Origin: JADFXI01 sp963784135 | GTDB taxonomy: Bacteria; Nitrospirota; Thermodesulfovibrionia; Thermodesulfovibrionales; Dissulfurispiraceae | Reading direction: 5' to 3' | NCBI GenBank assembly: GCA_963784135.1 | Contig: CAWAQG010000008.1 | Coordinates: forward strand, 186,001-250,000 | Length of the DNA: 64,000 bases | Shown here: piece after piece, positions 35,532-44,996 of the stretch | How positions within the stretch are numbered: position 1 is the stretch's first letter | Layout: every line of letters starts with the position of its first letter | Notes under the pieces: generated by a model | What the model saw: only the letters and a program-made list of their open reading frames with translations | Told to the model about the DNA's origin: nothing | Databases searched by the model: none | Made by a program: the position numbers and the translations under genes

Positions 35532-35963
35532 TTACTTGCAGCCTTTGCAGATACCGTAGATCTCCAGCTTATGTCTGACAGGAATAAAACCGTTAGCTTC
35601 CGCAAGTTTGTCCTGAAGTTTTTCAATCTTATTGTCATTGACTTCGATAAACCGGCCGCATTTTATACAGATAAGATGATCGTGATGCTTTTGTCCGAAC
35701 TTAGGCTCATATCGGGTTTTTTGGTTCCCGATCTTTATTTCGTCGGCAAGACCGCACTCGCAAAGCAAACTCAAATTCCGGTGGACGGTCGCATAACCTA
35801 TGTCGGGATTTTTTGTTTTTATTGCAGTAAACAGCTCTTCGGCCGTAATATGTTTTTCCGACGAAAAGAACGAATCGAGGATATCTTCTCTTTGCCGCGT
35901 ATTGCGCAGCCCCTTTTCTCTTATGTAGCTTCTGAAAATGTCCTTGGCATTATTTGCTGTCAT
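35532..35963 (-). CDS. fur: Fur-family ferric uptake regulator
   Basis: Metal-responsive winged-helix repressor. The DNA-binding region is residues 1-80 (GLRNTRQREDILDSFF, GYATVHRNLSLLCECGLADE), then a dimerisation domain with metal ligands in HHDHLICIKCGRFIE and a C-terminal CKGCK, giving the two CxxC pairs of the structural zinc site. Length 143. A strong Fur-box match lies 12 bp upstream, so it probably autoregulates and controls the feo genes downstream. Other members (PerR, Zur) share the fold, but the context supports iron. Confidence 0.9.
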   Translation of the reverse strand: MTANNAKDIFRSYIREKGLRNTRQREDILDSFFSSEKHITAEELFTAIKTKNPDIGYATVHRNLSLLCECGLADEIKIGNQKTRYEPKFGQKHHDHLICIKCGRFIEVNDNKIEKLQDKLAEANGFIPVRHKLEIYGICKGCK

Positions 35964-35974
35964 ATATTCGTCCT

Positions 35975-35993
35975 GATAATGATATTTAGTATC
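35975..35993. promoter_or_regulatory. Fur box upstream of fur/feoB
   Basis: GATAATGATATTTAGTATC matches the classical 19-bp Fur consensus GATAATGATAATCATTATC at 16 of 19 positions. It lies between fur (minus) and the TPR protein gene (plus), and is closest to fur. Confidence 0.75.
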
Positions 35994-36058
35994 AATAGTA
36001 CATGATACGAATTAATTTTGTCAACAGGCCCGCGGCGCCGGCGAGGCGCAAGCTGTTT

Positions 36059-36086
36059 TTTACGGTAATAATTCCTATGCTATAAT
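36059..36086 (+). promoter_or_regulatory. Possible promoter of the TPR membrane protein gene
   Basis: TTTACG (36059-36064), a 16-bp spacer and a consensus TATAAT (36081-36086). The -10 overlaps the first possible ATG at 36085, so transcription starting ~6 bp downstream would favour the ATG at 36094 and leave almost no leader. Confidence 0.4.
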
Positions 36087-36093
36087 GATTTTT

Positions 36094-37875
36094 ATGAGGA
36101 AGGCTTCACTGGGGCAAAAGAGTTCCGTCAATGAATTTCGATCCGCTCTCCTTATGCCGGTAATAATCCTGGCCGTTTCCCTTGGAGTTTATTTCAACAC
36201 CCTCTACAACGGTTTTGTCTATGATGACATGCTTCAGGTGCTGCAGAATCCCTGGATCAGGGACATAAAGTTTCTGCCGGACATATTTTCAAAGAACGTA
36301 TGGGGTTTTCAGCGTGCTGTTTCTAACTATTACAGACCCCTGATGCATACGATTTATATGATCGATTACCACATATTCGGACTTCGCCCGTGGGGATTTC
36401 ATCTCGTAAATGTACTCTTCCATGCCGCCAATTCCATTCTGGTTTTTTTCATAACCTCAAAACTGTTCAAAAAATCCTCTCCTTTACCTGATTATTCTGG
36501 CTCTACCTTTGCCGCACCTCCTTTTATTGCAGCGCTCCTGTTTGCCGTTCATCCCATTCATACGGAAGCCGTGGCATGGATAGGAGCAGTTACCGATGTT
36601 TCATATGCTTTTTTCTTCCTGCTTTCTTTTTACGGGTACATAACATCCGATACAGACATCAGGAAACGCAACTATATTTTATCTGTTGTCTCATTTTCCC
36701 TTGCACTGCTGTGCAAGGAGCCTGCCGCGACGCTGCCGGTCATTCTTGCCGCATATGATTTTGCTTTCTCGAGAAAGGGAGAAAGGTTTTCAGAACGCGC
36801 AAAACGATACATTCCGTATTTTATTGTATTGGGCGGCTACTTCATTGTCAGAATCAATACGCTCGGAGGGTTTGCCCCCAGTAAAGCTCATACGGAATTA
36901 AGCACATATCAGTATGTTATAAATGTCCTTCCTCTTTTTGCACAGTATATCGGAAAACTGCTCCTGCCGGTAAATCTGAACGCTTTTATTACTCTTAGTC
37001 CAATAGCCTCACTGATGGAGGTCAAAGGTATTATAGCTCTGGCTGCAGCCATTGCATATATTGGCTTTGGCATAATCGCTTTTAGGCGAAACAGAATGGT
37101 CTTTTTCGGATTGATGCTAATCGCTGTCCCGCTTTTGCCGGTGCTATATATCCCGGGTCTCGGAGAATCCCCGCTTGCCGAGAGATATCTTTATCTCCCT
37201 TCAGTCGGATTTGCTTTTCTTGAGGCAATGTTTTTCGTATGGCTGCGTGAAAAGATGCCGGGATACGGCGCTGCCGTGATTGCTGGCGCAATAGTTTTAA
37301 CGGTCTCGTATTCTGTCGAGACAATAATGAGGAACCCTGTCTGGAAAGACAATTTGACCCTTTTTGCGGATACGGTACAAAAAAGCCCGGCCGGTGAACT
37401 CCCTCGCGGCATGCTCGGGATTGCTTTACTGGAATCAGGCAGGGTTGATGAGGCCGTTGAGCAGTTTCAAATGATTATTTCCAAAATCGATCCCAATTCG
37501 GAAAACGCTTATTACAATCTGGGACGCGCTCTCAGGAAAAAGGGGATGACGGGCGAAGCTGCAAAGGCCTATGAGAAAGCTGTGTCGCTGAAGCCTGATG
37601 ATATTGACGCTCATTACAACGTTGCCGTCATTTATGCAGAATCAAGGCAGATGGATAAGGCGCTCGAACACTTTAGGGTAGTGGTGCAATTGCAGCCAAA
37701 CAGTGCATTTTATCGAAATGTTCTTGGAATTGCCTATGGCGAGAAAGGATTATATGATGAGGCTATCGAACAATTTAAAATCGCGGTCCAGCTGGCACCA
37801 ACGGAACCAGCCTATCGCCGAAACCTTGAGAGGGCATCAGGACTGAGAAACTCCGCATCAAATTCCCTTGACTAA
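36094..37875 (+). CDS. TMTC-like membrane protein with C-terminal TPR repeats
   Basis: Multi-pass N-terminal region (about 10 membrane segments, residues 20-430) plus four TPR units at the C-terminus (YYNLGRALRKKGMTGEAAKA, then AHYNVAVIYAESRQMDKALE, FYRNVLGIAYGEKGLYDEAI). The luminal/periplasmic loop motif FVYDDMLQVLQNPWIRD is typical of TMTC-type O-mannosyltransferases and related GT-C proteins. Predicted periplasmic glycosyl transfer from a lipid-linked sugar; specificity is unknown. The start ATG giving MRKASLGQ is chosen because the -10 element overlaps an ATG three codons earlier. Divergent from fur. Confidence 0.75.
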   Translation: MRKASLGQKSSVNEFRSALLMPVIILAVSLGVYFNTLYNGFVYDDMLQVLQNPWIRDIKFLPDIFSKNVWGFQRAVSNYYRPLMHTIYMIDYHIFGLRPWGFHLVNVLFHAANSILVFFITSKLFKKSSPLPDYSGSTFAAPPFIAALLFAVHPIHTEAVAWIGAVTDVSYAFFFLLSFYGYITSDTDIRKRNYILSVVSFSLALLCKEPAATLPVILAAYDFAFSRKGERFSERAKRYIPYFIVLGGYFIVRINTLGGFAPSKAHTELSTYQYVINVLPLFAQYIGKLLLPVNLNAFITLSPIASLMEVKGIIALAAAIAYIGFGIIAFRRNRMVFFGLMLIAVPLLPVLYIPGLGESPLAERYLYLPSVGFAFLEAMFFVWLREKMPGYGAAVIAGAIVLTVSYSVETIMRNPVWKDNLTLFADTVQKSPAGELPRGMLGIALLESGRVDEAVEQFQMIISKIDPNSENAYYNLGRALRKKGMTGEAAKAYEKAVSLKPDDIDAHYNVAVIYAESRQMDKALEHFRVVVQLQPNSAFYRNVLGIAYGEKGLYDEAIEQFKIAVQLAPTEPAYRRNLERASGLRNSASNSLD

Positions 37876-37981
37876 CTTTGTCCTGCTTTGCGTGTGGTAC
37901 AATTATACGGCGCCGGCTTATATAATTTGTAAAACTTTTCCGGCAGGCATATAATGCTCAGGAGGCTGAGTACCAAATATT

Positions 37982-40093
37982 GTGAAGTCAAAAAAAACGA
38001 TGCCCAAAAAGACGCAAGCGGTCACTCCGGCACGACCGGAGTTGTTTATCAACTGGCAGCTCAGCCAGCTTGAGTTCAACTTCCGCGTTCTCGCGCAGGC
38101 GACCGATTTGGGGAACCCCTTACTCGAAAGGCTGAAATTCCTCTGCATAACGGACACCAATCATGATGAATTCTTTGAAATAAAAGTGGCCGGCCTTAAG
38201 CAGAAAATTGCTTCAGGATCAGTTCAGACAGGTCCCGACAACATTGCGCCGGCTGACATAATCAAAGAGATTGCCGTCCGCTCTCACGCACTTGTTGCCG
38301 AGCAGTTCCGGGTCTTCAATGAAGTGTTGGTCCCGGCCCTTGCCGGTGAGGGAATCCGTTTACTTCCAAGGACGGACTGGACTGCCGGGCAGAGAGAGTG
38401 GCTGCGTGCCCACGTTAATCATGTGATGCCTATACTGAGCCCGGCCGGCCTTGATCCCGCACATCCCTTCCCCCGTATTCTCAACAAGGGGCTCAATTTT
38501 ATTGTGGCCCTCAAAGGGAAAGACGCTTTTGGCCGAAAAGGCGGCATGGCGGTTGTCCAGGCCCCGAGGTCTCTGCCGCGGGTAATCAAACTGCCGCAAA
38601 ATGAGACCGGTAGCGGACCGTCCGACTTTGTTTTTTTGTCTTCCGTAATCCATGAATTCATCGGCGACCTTTTCCCGCGGATGGAGGTGGTCGGATGCTA
38701 CCAGTTCAGGGTGACTCGAAACAGCGAGCTTTACCTGGACGAGGAAGAGATCGCAGACCTGCGTGGGGCGCTTGAAGGAGAACTTCTGTCCCGCCGGTAT
38801 GGCGATGCGGTGCGTCTGGAAGTGGCTGACAATTGTTCGACTGACATGATATCTTTCCTCCTCGACAAATTTGCGTTGACTGAAGATGACCTTTTTCAGG
38901 TCGAGGGCCCGGTGAATCTCCACAGGCTCATGGCAGTATACGACTTATTGGACCGCCCTGATCTCAAATACCAGACGTTTACGCCAAAGATACCACGGAA
39001 AATAGCGAGGAAAATAAATATGTTTGAACGGATACGGGAAAAAGATATCCTCCTCCATCACCCATTTGAGTCGTTCGTCCCTGTTATCGACTTTGTCGCC
39101 GAAGCCGCGCGTGACCCCGAGGTACTTGCGATCAAACAGACCCTCTACCGCACCGGCCCCGACTCGGCAATCGTCGATGCTCTTGTAGCAGCTGCGCGGG
39201 CGGGTAAAGAGGTGACGGTTGTTATTGAACTTAAGGCGCGTTTTGACGAGGAGGCAAACATTGCGCTTTCGAACCGCCTTGAAGATGCCGGCGCCCATAT
39301 CACATATGGTGTTGTCGGCTACAAGACACACGCAAAAATGATACTCGTGGTGAGGAGGGAAGAGGGGGACATACGGAATTACGCGCATCTCGGAACGGGC
39401 AACTATCATGCGCGGACGTCGAGGTTATATACCGACTATAGCTTCTTCACATGCGACAAGGAGATTACCGAGGATGTCCACCATCTCTTTCTCCAGTTGA
39501 CAAGTCTCGGCAAAGTCGGGAAACTCAAAAAACTTTTTGATGCCCCTTTTTCCCTCCATGATGCATTACTGTCCAGGATAGAGCGTGAAACGCTCCACGC
39601 AGCGAAGGGGCAGCCGGCGCGTATTGTAGCTAAACTTAATCACCTCACAGAACCAGGGATAATTCAGGCCCTCTATCGGGCATCGGGAGCAGGGGTCCGG
39701 GTCCAGCTTATTATAAGGAGCACCTGCAGCCTGAGACCGGGCTTGCCGGGAATATCGGAGAACATCACGGTACGTTCGGTTGTCGGGCGTTTTCTTGAGC
39801 ACACCCGCGTTCTCTATTTCCATAACGGCGGCAAGCCGGAGGTGTTCTGCTGCAGCGCCGACTGGATGGTGAGAAACTTCTTTCGCCGCGTCGAAACCTG
39901 CTTCCCCATTGAGCGGCCGGAACTTCGCCGGCGGCTCATTGAAGATCTCGAATTCTATCTTAAAGACAATTCCCAGGCCTGGATTCTTCAAAGCGACGGA
40001 ACTTATCGAAAACTCGAACCGGGAGCAGAAGTGCCATTTTCAGCGCAGACCGCCCTTCTGGAGAAATACTCAAGCAGTGCAGGGGAAGCCTGA
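37982..40093 (+). CDS. ppk1: Polyphosphate kinase 1
   Basis: Polymerises the gamma-phosphate of ATP into polyphosphate at the membrane. Seen: NWQLSQLEFNFRVLAQATD and FEIKVAGLKQKI in the N-terminal helical domain, and the phospholipase-D-like catalytic halves with GYKTHAKMILVVRR, whose His is the autophosphorylated residue, and AHLGTGNYHARTSRLYTD. Length 703. The start is GTG; AGGAGG is 16 bases upstream, so an ATG six codons later is also possible. Convergent with the exopolyphosphatase gene 18 bp away, so synthesis and breakdown of polyphosphate are encoded side by side. Confidence 0.95.
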   Translation: MKSKKTMPKKTQAVTPARPELFINWQLSQLEFNFRVLAQATDLGNPLLERLKFLCITDTNHDEFFEIKVAGLKQKIASGSVQTGPDNIAPADIIKEIAVRSHALVAEQFRVFNEVLVPALAGEGIRLLPRTDWTAGQREWLRAHVNHVMPILSPAGLDPAHPFPRILNKGLNFIVALKGKDAFGRKGGMAVVQAPRSLPRVIKLPQNETGSGPSDFVFLSSVIHEFIGDLFPRMEVVGCYQFRVTRNSELYLDEEEIADLRGALEGELLSRRYGDAVRLEVADNCSTDMISFLLDKFALTEDDLFQVEGPVNLHRLMAVYDLLDRPDLKYQTFTPKIPRKIARKINMFERIREKDILLHHPFESFVPVIDFVAEAARDPEVLAIKQTLYRTGPDSAIVDALVAAARAGKEVTVVIELKARFDEEANIALSNRLEDAGAHITYGVVGYKTHAKMILVVRREEGDIRNYAHLGTGNYHARTSRLYTDYSFFTCDKEITEDVHHLFLQLTSLGKVGKLKKLFDAPFSLHDALLSRIERETLHAAKGQPARIVAKLNHLTEPGIIQALYRASGAGVRVQLIIRSTCSLRPGLPGISENITVRSVVGRFLEHTRVLYFHNGGKPEVFCCSADWMVRNFFRRVETCFPIERPELRRRLIEDLEFYLKDNSQAWILQSDGTYRKLEPGAEVPFSAQTALLEKYSSSAGEA

Positions 40094-40111
40094 CCGGTCA
40101 ATCGTCAGAAA

Positions 40112-41068
40112 TTAAGGGCCCGCGTTACGCAATAGATCAAAGATAATGCCCTCTCTCAGGGCTGTCTTTGAAACCTTCATTCTATCAATCGCAAAGCGGT
40201 CCATGACGCTCTTCAGAATCGCAAGTCCACCCGGAAAGACAGGCGCCCGGTCGTGAGTGATACCCCTGATCCTAAGGAGGTTGTCCACATGCCCGGCACT
40301 TACTACCATGTCGATCAAGCTGTCCAGGGCAGCCATACTAATCTCTTTATCGCCCTGTCCCTGGTAATTGATGACCTTTCGCGCTGTTTTGATTGTGCCG
40401 GATGTGCCGATAACCTCGAGCCAGGTGATACCGCTGAAACTGCCCATGGCCGTCTCCAGCAGGTCCCCGGCTGCCGCCTGGGCCCGTTTAAATAGTCTCG
40501 GTGTTATCTTTGCTTTGGGGAAGAAACGCTTGCTGAAGGTCACACAACCCATCGACAGGCTCTCAGCAGCAAGAATGGTTGTGTCCTTTCCAGCTATAAT
40601 CTCAGTACTGCCGCCGCCGATATCCACAATCAACCGGGCGGCATCCTGTTTTTTCATACTACCGGCGACCCCAAGGTTGATGAGACGCGACTCCTCGGCG
40701 CCTGTGATGATTTCAATGGGCAGGCCGAGGATATCGCCGGCAGCTGTGATGAAACTCTCCTGATCAGAGAGTTGACGAAGAGCGCTGGTACCGACAACCC
40801 GGACATTGAAAGAAGGCACTTTCCTGAGAAGTACCCGAAAATGGCGGAGTGCCTCAAATGCGCGTTGCCGGGTCCCGAGCTCAAGGCCGTTCCCTTTCCC
40901 GAGGCCTTCCGCGAGGCGCACAACTACCCTGGAATGGTCGATTACAGTAAATCGGTCTTTTGTGCACCGCGCTATAATCATGTGAAAACTGTTTGAACCC
41001 AGATCAGCCGCCGCGTAAAGCGTCCGGTCCTGACTGGTCTCTTTTATGTCAACCTGTCCTCTCACCAT
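40112..41068 (-). CDS. ppx: Ppx/GppA phosphatase (exopolyphosphatase)
   Basis: ASKHA-fold phosphatase that removes phosphate from polyphosphate or pppGpp. Seen: DLGSNSFHMIIARC (phosphate loop 1), TSALRQLSDQ, GAEESRLINLGVA and VDIGGGSTEIIAG (loop 2). Only the two N-terminal domains are present (318 residues), like short Ppx/GppA proteins rather than the ~510-residue E. coli Ppx. It lies convergent with ppk1, which favours polyphosphate as substrate. GAGGTGACC precedes the ATG. Confidence 0.92.
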   Translation of the reverse strand: MVRGQVDIKETSQDRTLYAAADLGSNSFHMIIARCTKDRFTVIDHSRVVVRLAEGLGKGNGLELGTRQRAFEALRHFRVLLRKVPSFNVRVVGTSALRQLSDQESFITAAGDILGLPIEIITGAEESRLINLGVAGSMKKQDAARLIVDIGGGSTEIIAGKDTTILAAESLSMGCVTFSKRFFPKAKITPRLFKRAQAAAGDLLETAMGSFSGITWLEVIGTSGTIKTARKVINYQGQGDKEISMAALDSLIDMVVSAGHVDNLLRIRGITHDRAPVFPGGLAILKSVMDRFAIDRMKVSKTALREGIIFDLLRNAGP

Positions 41069-41173
41069 TTAGGTCACCTCATAGAATTGCCACATGGTAA
41101 TAGTTATTTTAGAAAGTAAAAGGAGGAAGGTCAATAAACATTCTTCTTTGCCTTGATACGGCCAGGGCTGAAC

Positions 41174-41202
41174 TTGACATCAATTAATCTCAGGATTAAA
41201 CT
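41174..41202 (+). promoter_or_regulatory. Promoter-like sequence upstream of the membrane-anchored gene
   Basis: Consensus TTGACA (41174-41179), a 17-bp spacer and TAAACT (41197-41202). Transcription would leave a ~130-base leader before the ATG. The rest of 41069-41340 is AT-rich with no other feature. Confidence 0.5.
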
Positions 41203-41340
41203 TATTTATACATATTAAAGCGCCTATCATTGCTGCAATCCATGTCTTCTCCTGAAATTTAATTTTGGTATGGAACCGGAATAAATGGATAATTTTTTGT
41301 GGCAATGTGCAGCTGTAACAGTCTTGAAGGAGGTATAGCT

Positions 41341-42186
41341 ATGAAAAGGAAATTCAAGCTCGAGAATATGGCTGTTTTTATAGAATTTATTGTTGGAGCC
41401 GGACTCGGGATTTTTTTCCATTGGGTACTGGATTTTAAAGAGGCAGCCTATATTATCTTTGGTGTTGGCGTGCTTTTGTCTTTGATGACATATTTGTTGC
41501 GAGAGGAACTGGCCAGGATCCATGAAGGATTAACGGAACAGTACAAACAATCTCATGAAATCACTTTTGCATTAGCTCAAATTAATGATCCCGAGTGCCG
41601 CGCAAAGGCGGAAGAGGTATTGAGCGGTGCAAAAAAGACGATTGGGAGCTTGCAGGAGGGATATATTCCATTGGGTGAAACGGAATTTTGGCTTGAGGCT
41701 GCCAGGGCCGTAGACCACGCTCAGCTACATATCTCATCGGTTGACCCGCTTGCCGCTATTCGGGATTCCCGGGGGGCGATGATGAATTTATATAACGCGA
41801 ATCTCCATGCTCTTGAGCGGGGTATCAGGATTACGCGCATTTTTATTGTTAATCGCGATGAATTTACGGAGCTGGATGTTCAAAAAGGCCTTACCGCTCA
41901 ATTAAAGGACGGCATTAATGTGCGCATCGTTTATCGGGATGAAGTCCCCCCAACGATTGACAGCAGCTGGACCGGCCCCATGTCATACAATTTCACTATT
42001 TATGACGATCATCTGGTGACAGACGTTTTTGTAACGCCCGGTCAGTATTTCGGCAGGAAGACAACTCAGGTTTCTGAAGTCGGCAAGTATCGGCGCATCC
42101 TTGAACTCATCGAGCACATTGCTTACCGGTTGTCTTTCGAGGGGGACAAGTTAGTTGTTTCCTGCGTAACGGCAGTTTCATCATAA
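41341..42186 (+). CDS. Membrane-anchored protein of unknown function
   Basis: Two N-terminal hydrophobic segments (about residues 10-25 and 35-50), then a ~230-residue soluble domain. The soluble part has LGETEFWLEAARAVDHAQLH, GIRITRIFIVNRDEFTELDV and LKDGINVRIVYRDEVPPTID, a pattern reminiscent of phospholipase-D-like or related ligand-sensing domains, but there is no HxK motif, so I do not assign one. The ATG giving MKRKFKLENM is chosen on the GGAGGT site; a longer frame exists upstream without one. It is convergent with the sensor-like gene. Confidence 0.6.
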   Translation: MKRKFKLENMAVFIEFIVGAGLGIFFHWVLDFKEAAYIIFGVGVLLSLMTYLLREELARIHEGLTEQYKQSHEITFALAQINDPECRAKAEEVLSGAKKTIGSLQEGYIPLGETEFWLEAARAVDHAQLHISSVDPLAAIRDSRGAMMNLYNANLHALERGIRITRIFIVNRDEFTELDVQKGLTAQLKDGINVRIVYRDEVPPTIDSSWTGPMSYNFTIYDDHLVTDVFVTPGQYFGRKTTQVSEVGKYRRILELIEHIAYRLSFEGDKLVVSCVTAVSS

Positions 42187-42211
42187 GGCGTTTATTGAAG
42201 AACATTCCGGG

Positions 42212-43345
42212 CTATTCATTATCCTTCTTTTGTTTATTACCCCAAACCTTCTCGTAATATTGCGGATACAGTTTTTTCCCGCAATCAGGACAAATAGCAT
42301 GAGTGAATTCAGCTTTGGAATGTTCACTGATATAGGTTTCAATCTGGTTCCAATAGCCCTGATCATCACGTATTTTTTTGCAGGAAGCACAAATAGGCAA
42401 CAAGCCGCTCAACGTTTTTACTTTATCCAGGGCTTCTTTAAGTTCAAGGTTCAGCCTATCTTGTTCTGAATGTGCCCGGTCTATTTCACCACCTATTGAT
42501 GCTGCTATTTTAGATACGATTATAGCAACGACAATCATGGATAAAAACGCAATTAAAGCTGCTATCAGTGCCGGATTAGCGGCACTGGAGAATGTAGCCT
42601 TATACGCCAATCCGTCAATTAAAACAAAAGTGGTTATCGCAGGCAGGAATGTCCTCATTAACCGACTGCTGACCGTTGGGCCTGCAAAAACTCGTACCGG
42701 CAGAACATTTGGCCCGGAAGCGGTTATCAGTCCCAACCCGGTAAGCACAAAAGCGATTGCAGTGGTAAGGGCTACGGGTATTATCGTACCACCATACAAC
42801 AAAGGGGTTCCGTCTAAATAACCGAGAATAATTACAAATCCTGTTATAACCACGGCCATTGCCATAAAAGCTGCGATATGTTTAAAACGTTGTCTTCCTT
42901 TGTCGGAAAAGACTAAAAACAAAACTCCCATCGCCGTAACTAAAAAAGTGGTTGCCGTAATAGGCGACATATGGCCTACAGGAACTTGAGCATAATAAAC
43001 GTGCGGCCGAATTTCTCTGTATTCGACTTCAAACTGTTTGCCAAGGAAAAAACCGGCAAGCAATAACAAACAGATCAATGAAGTCAGAAGCGCCGCAGCC
43101 GTAGTGACTATCCGGATGGAAGGTTTTTCCGGATATAGAACATAAAAACATAATGGAATGCTGACCAAGCTAAAACATACTGCGGTGCTTGGAGCCATGG
43201 GGATGTAATCAGGATAGATGCTTGCGACAATCAGCAAGCCGAATGCCCACCCCAATAAAGATACTGCACTGATGCTTACGGGAATGACAAAGCACCACTG
43301 CGCTATACGCGTCAGGATAAACTCTAAATGTTTCTCTGAGTCCAT
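42212..43345 (-). CDS. Membrane sensor-like protein with C-terminal cysteine motif
   Basis: About eight to nine membrane segments (residues 15-290), a short coiled coil (DRAHSEQDRLNLELKEALDK) and a C-terminal ~60-residue module with LSGLLPICASCKKIRDDQGY and HAICPDCGKKLYP. That module is familiar at the C-termini of histidine kinases and response regulators from anaerobic environmental bacteria, and its two CxxC pairs could bind a metal. There is no kinase or cyclase domain between the membrane and the motif, so the protein is either a stripped-down sensor or an adaptor. The upstream site is weak. Confidence 0.65.
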   Translation of the reverse strand: MDSEKHLEFILTRIAQWCFVIPVSISAVSLLGWAFGLLIVASIYPDYIPMAPSTAVCFSLVSIPLCFYVLYPEKPSIRIVTTAAALLTSLICLLLLAGFFLGKQFEVEYREIRPHVYYAQVPVGHMSPITATTFLVTAMGVLFLVFSDKGRQRFKHIAAFMAMAVVITGFVIILGYLDGTPLLYGGTIIPVALTTAIAFVLTGLGLITASGPNVLPVRVFAGPTVSSRLMRTFLPAITTFVLIDGLAYKATFSSAANPALIAALIAFLSMIVVAIIVSKIAASIGGEIDRAHSEQDRLNLELKEALDKVKTLSGLLPICASCKKIRDDQGYWNQIETYISEHSKAEFTHAICPDCGKKLYPQYYEKVWGNKQKKDNE

Positions 43346-43443
43346 TTGTATTGTATGCCCCTAATCAAATATCTGAAATCCAGATTAATCAGTTTGAAGA
43401 AGTCGGGGATGCACGGCAGATATTTTTTTCGGGATCTCTTCCT

Positions 43444-44154
43444 TTATACAACCAGCGCCTCCCGTATTATTTCTGGCCCTGAGCTTGTTCCAATGCGCGC
43501 GGCCCCTGCCTTTATAAAACGCAGGACCTGCTGCAATGTCCTGATGCCGCCGGCTGCCTTGACTTCAGCTCTGTCCTTAATAATATTTTTGATCAGTTTA
43601 ACGTCTTTTAGTGTTGCACCCTTTGTCCCGAATCCTGTTGATGTCTTGATGAAAGGCGCCCCGCAGCTCACCGCGATTTCTGTAACGGCACGCTTCTCTT
43701 TTTCTGTAAGATAACAGGTTTCGATAATGGCTTTATGAACAACAGACGTAGTTGCGGACAGTATCTCCGAAAGCTCTTCGCCTACAAAACCGAAATTCCC
43801 GGACTTGACTGCTCCTATATTTATTACAACGTCAAGCTCCTGGGCGCCGTAGAGCACCGCCTGCATCGCCTCGTAGACTTTGGTATTTTTCATCGCCATG
43901 CCGAGTGGAAACCCTATTACGGTTGTTACTTTTATGTCATATCCGCTCAGGACAGCCTTGCAAAGCGGAACGTAATAGGGGTGAATGCAGACGGAATAAA
44001 AATTATATCGTATCGCTTCTTTACAGAGTTTTATTATGTCCGCCTCCGCGGCATACGGGTTTAAGAGTGTCTGATCAATATATCGCGCTAATTCCGTGGG
44101 AGAAAGCCGGTTAGTCCCATAATGAGGGGCCTTCCCCCTTTTTTTCTCTGACAT
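43444..44154 (-). CDS. deoC: Deoxyribose-phosphate aldolase
   Basis: Class I aldolase that splits 2-deoxyribose 5-phosphate into glyceraldehyde 3-phosphate and acetaldehyde. Seen: YIDQTLLNPYAAEADIIKLC, FYSVCIHPYYVPLC, VIGFPLGMAMKNTKVYEA, and the Schiff-base lysine in FIKTSTGFG, with KAAGGIRT near the C-terminus. Length 236. The start lies 44 bp inside the upstream aminotransferase gene. Confidence 0.94.
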   Translation of the reverse strand: MSEKKRGKAPHYGTNRLSPTELARYIDQTLLNPYAAEADIIKLCKEAIRYNFYSVCIHPYYVPLCKAVLSGYDIKVTTVIGFPLGMAMKNTKVYEAMQAVLYGAQELDVVINIGAVKSGNFGFVGEELSEILSATTSVVHKAIIETCYLTEKEKRAVTEIAVSCGAPFIKTSTGFGTKGATLKDVKLIKNIIKDRAEVKAAGGIRTLQQVLRFIKAGAARIGTSSGPEIIREALVV

Positions 44155-44995
44155 ACCCGTTCACCTCCCGTCTGTATTTTTCGAGGAGCATCCTGGCTGT
44201 TTCCCCTACTTTGAAATGCACTTCGTCCACCCTGTTCACCGGCATAACTTCCATAGTGGAGTTTGTTATGAAGACCTCGGAGGCCCCGTACAGGTCTTCG
44301 GGTCTGAAAGCCCCCTCTTTTACAGGAATTGCATTTTTTACAGCCAGATCTATCACAAGCGCCCGCGTAATTCCATCAAGGATGCCGCAGTTGATCGAGG
44401 GGGTACAGAGCGTGCCATTTTTTAAAAAAAAGATGTTGCTTATGGTGCCTTCTGCAAGATGCCCGGATATATTAAGCATAATCGCTTCGTTTGCATCAGC
44501 TTTTTTCGCCTCGATCTTTGCAAGGATGTTATTGAGGAAGTTAAGCGATTTAATCTGAGGATCAAGGGCCTCTTTCAGGTTTCTTCTGACTTCGGCGATT
44601 TTTAAGCGTATTCCTTCTTCATAATAGGCGCGTGGATAGTTTTTGAACTTCTCTGCGAAGATTATAAAAGTAGGCTCTTTGCACAGGTCCGGGTCAAGCC
44701 CTATCTCACCGTACCCCCTTGTGATTGTCAAACGGACATATGCATCGCTCAAAACATTCGCAAGAAGCGTGTCATAGATGGCCCCCCTTGTTTCGTCGTT
44801 ACTCTTGGGGATGTCAAGCCCTATAAGCGAGGCTGACCGGCGTAACCGTTTCAGGTGCTCATCGATCAAAAAGACTACGCCGTCATAGACGCGCATCGTC
44901 TCGTATATGCCGTCACCGTACAACAAGCCATGGTCAAAGACAGAAACCCTGGCCTCTGCCGCAGGGACAATAGTATTGTTCAGATAAACAAACAT
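44111..44995 (-). CDS. Class IV PLP-dependent aminotransferase
   Basis: Fold-type IV aminotransferase (branched-chain, D-amino acid or aminodeoxychorismate lyase group). Seen: FDHGLLYGDGIYETMRVYDG, the PLP lysine in KSLNFLNNILAK, EAIMLNISGHLAEGTISNIF and GILDGITRALVIDLA. Length 294. Substrate cannot be set by eye; NTFRIVGTA-like features of IlvE are not obvious. It is the third gene of a minus-strand set: toprim protein, YraN, aminotransferase, deoC, with short overlaps or gaps. Confidence 0.88.
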   Translation of the reverse strand: MFVYLNNTIVPAAEARVSVFDHGLLYGDGIYETMRVYDGVVFLIDEHLKRLRRSASLIGLDIPKSNDETRGAIYDTLLANVLSDAYVRLTITRGYGEIGLDPDLCKEPTFIIFAEKFKNYPRAYYEEGIRLKIAEVRRNLKEALDPQIKSLNFLNNILAKIEAKKADANEAIMLNISGHLAEGTISNIFFLKNGTLCTPSINCGILDGITRALVIDLAVKNAIPVKEGAFRPEDLYGASEVFITNSTMEVMPVNRVDEVHFKVGETARMLLEKYRREVNGYVREKKGEGPSLWD

Positions 44996-44996
44996 G

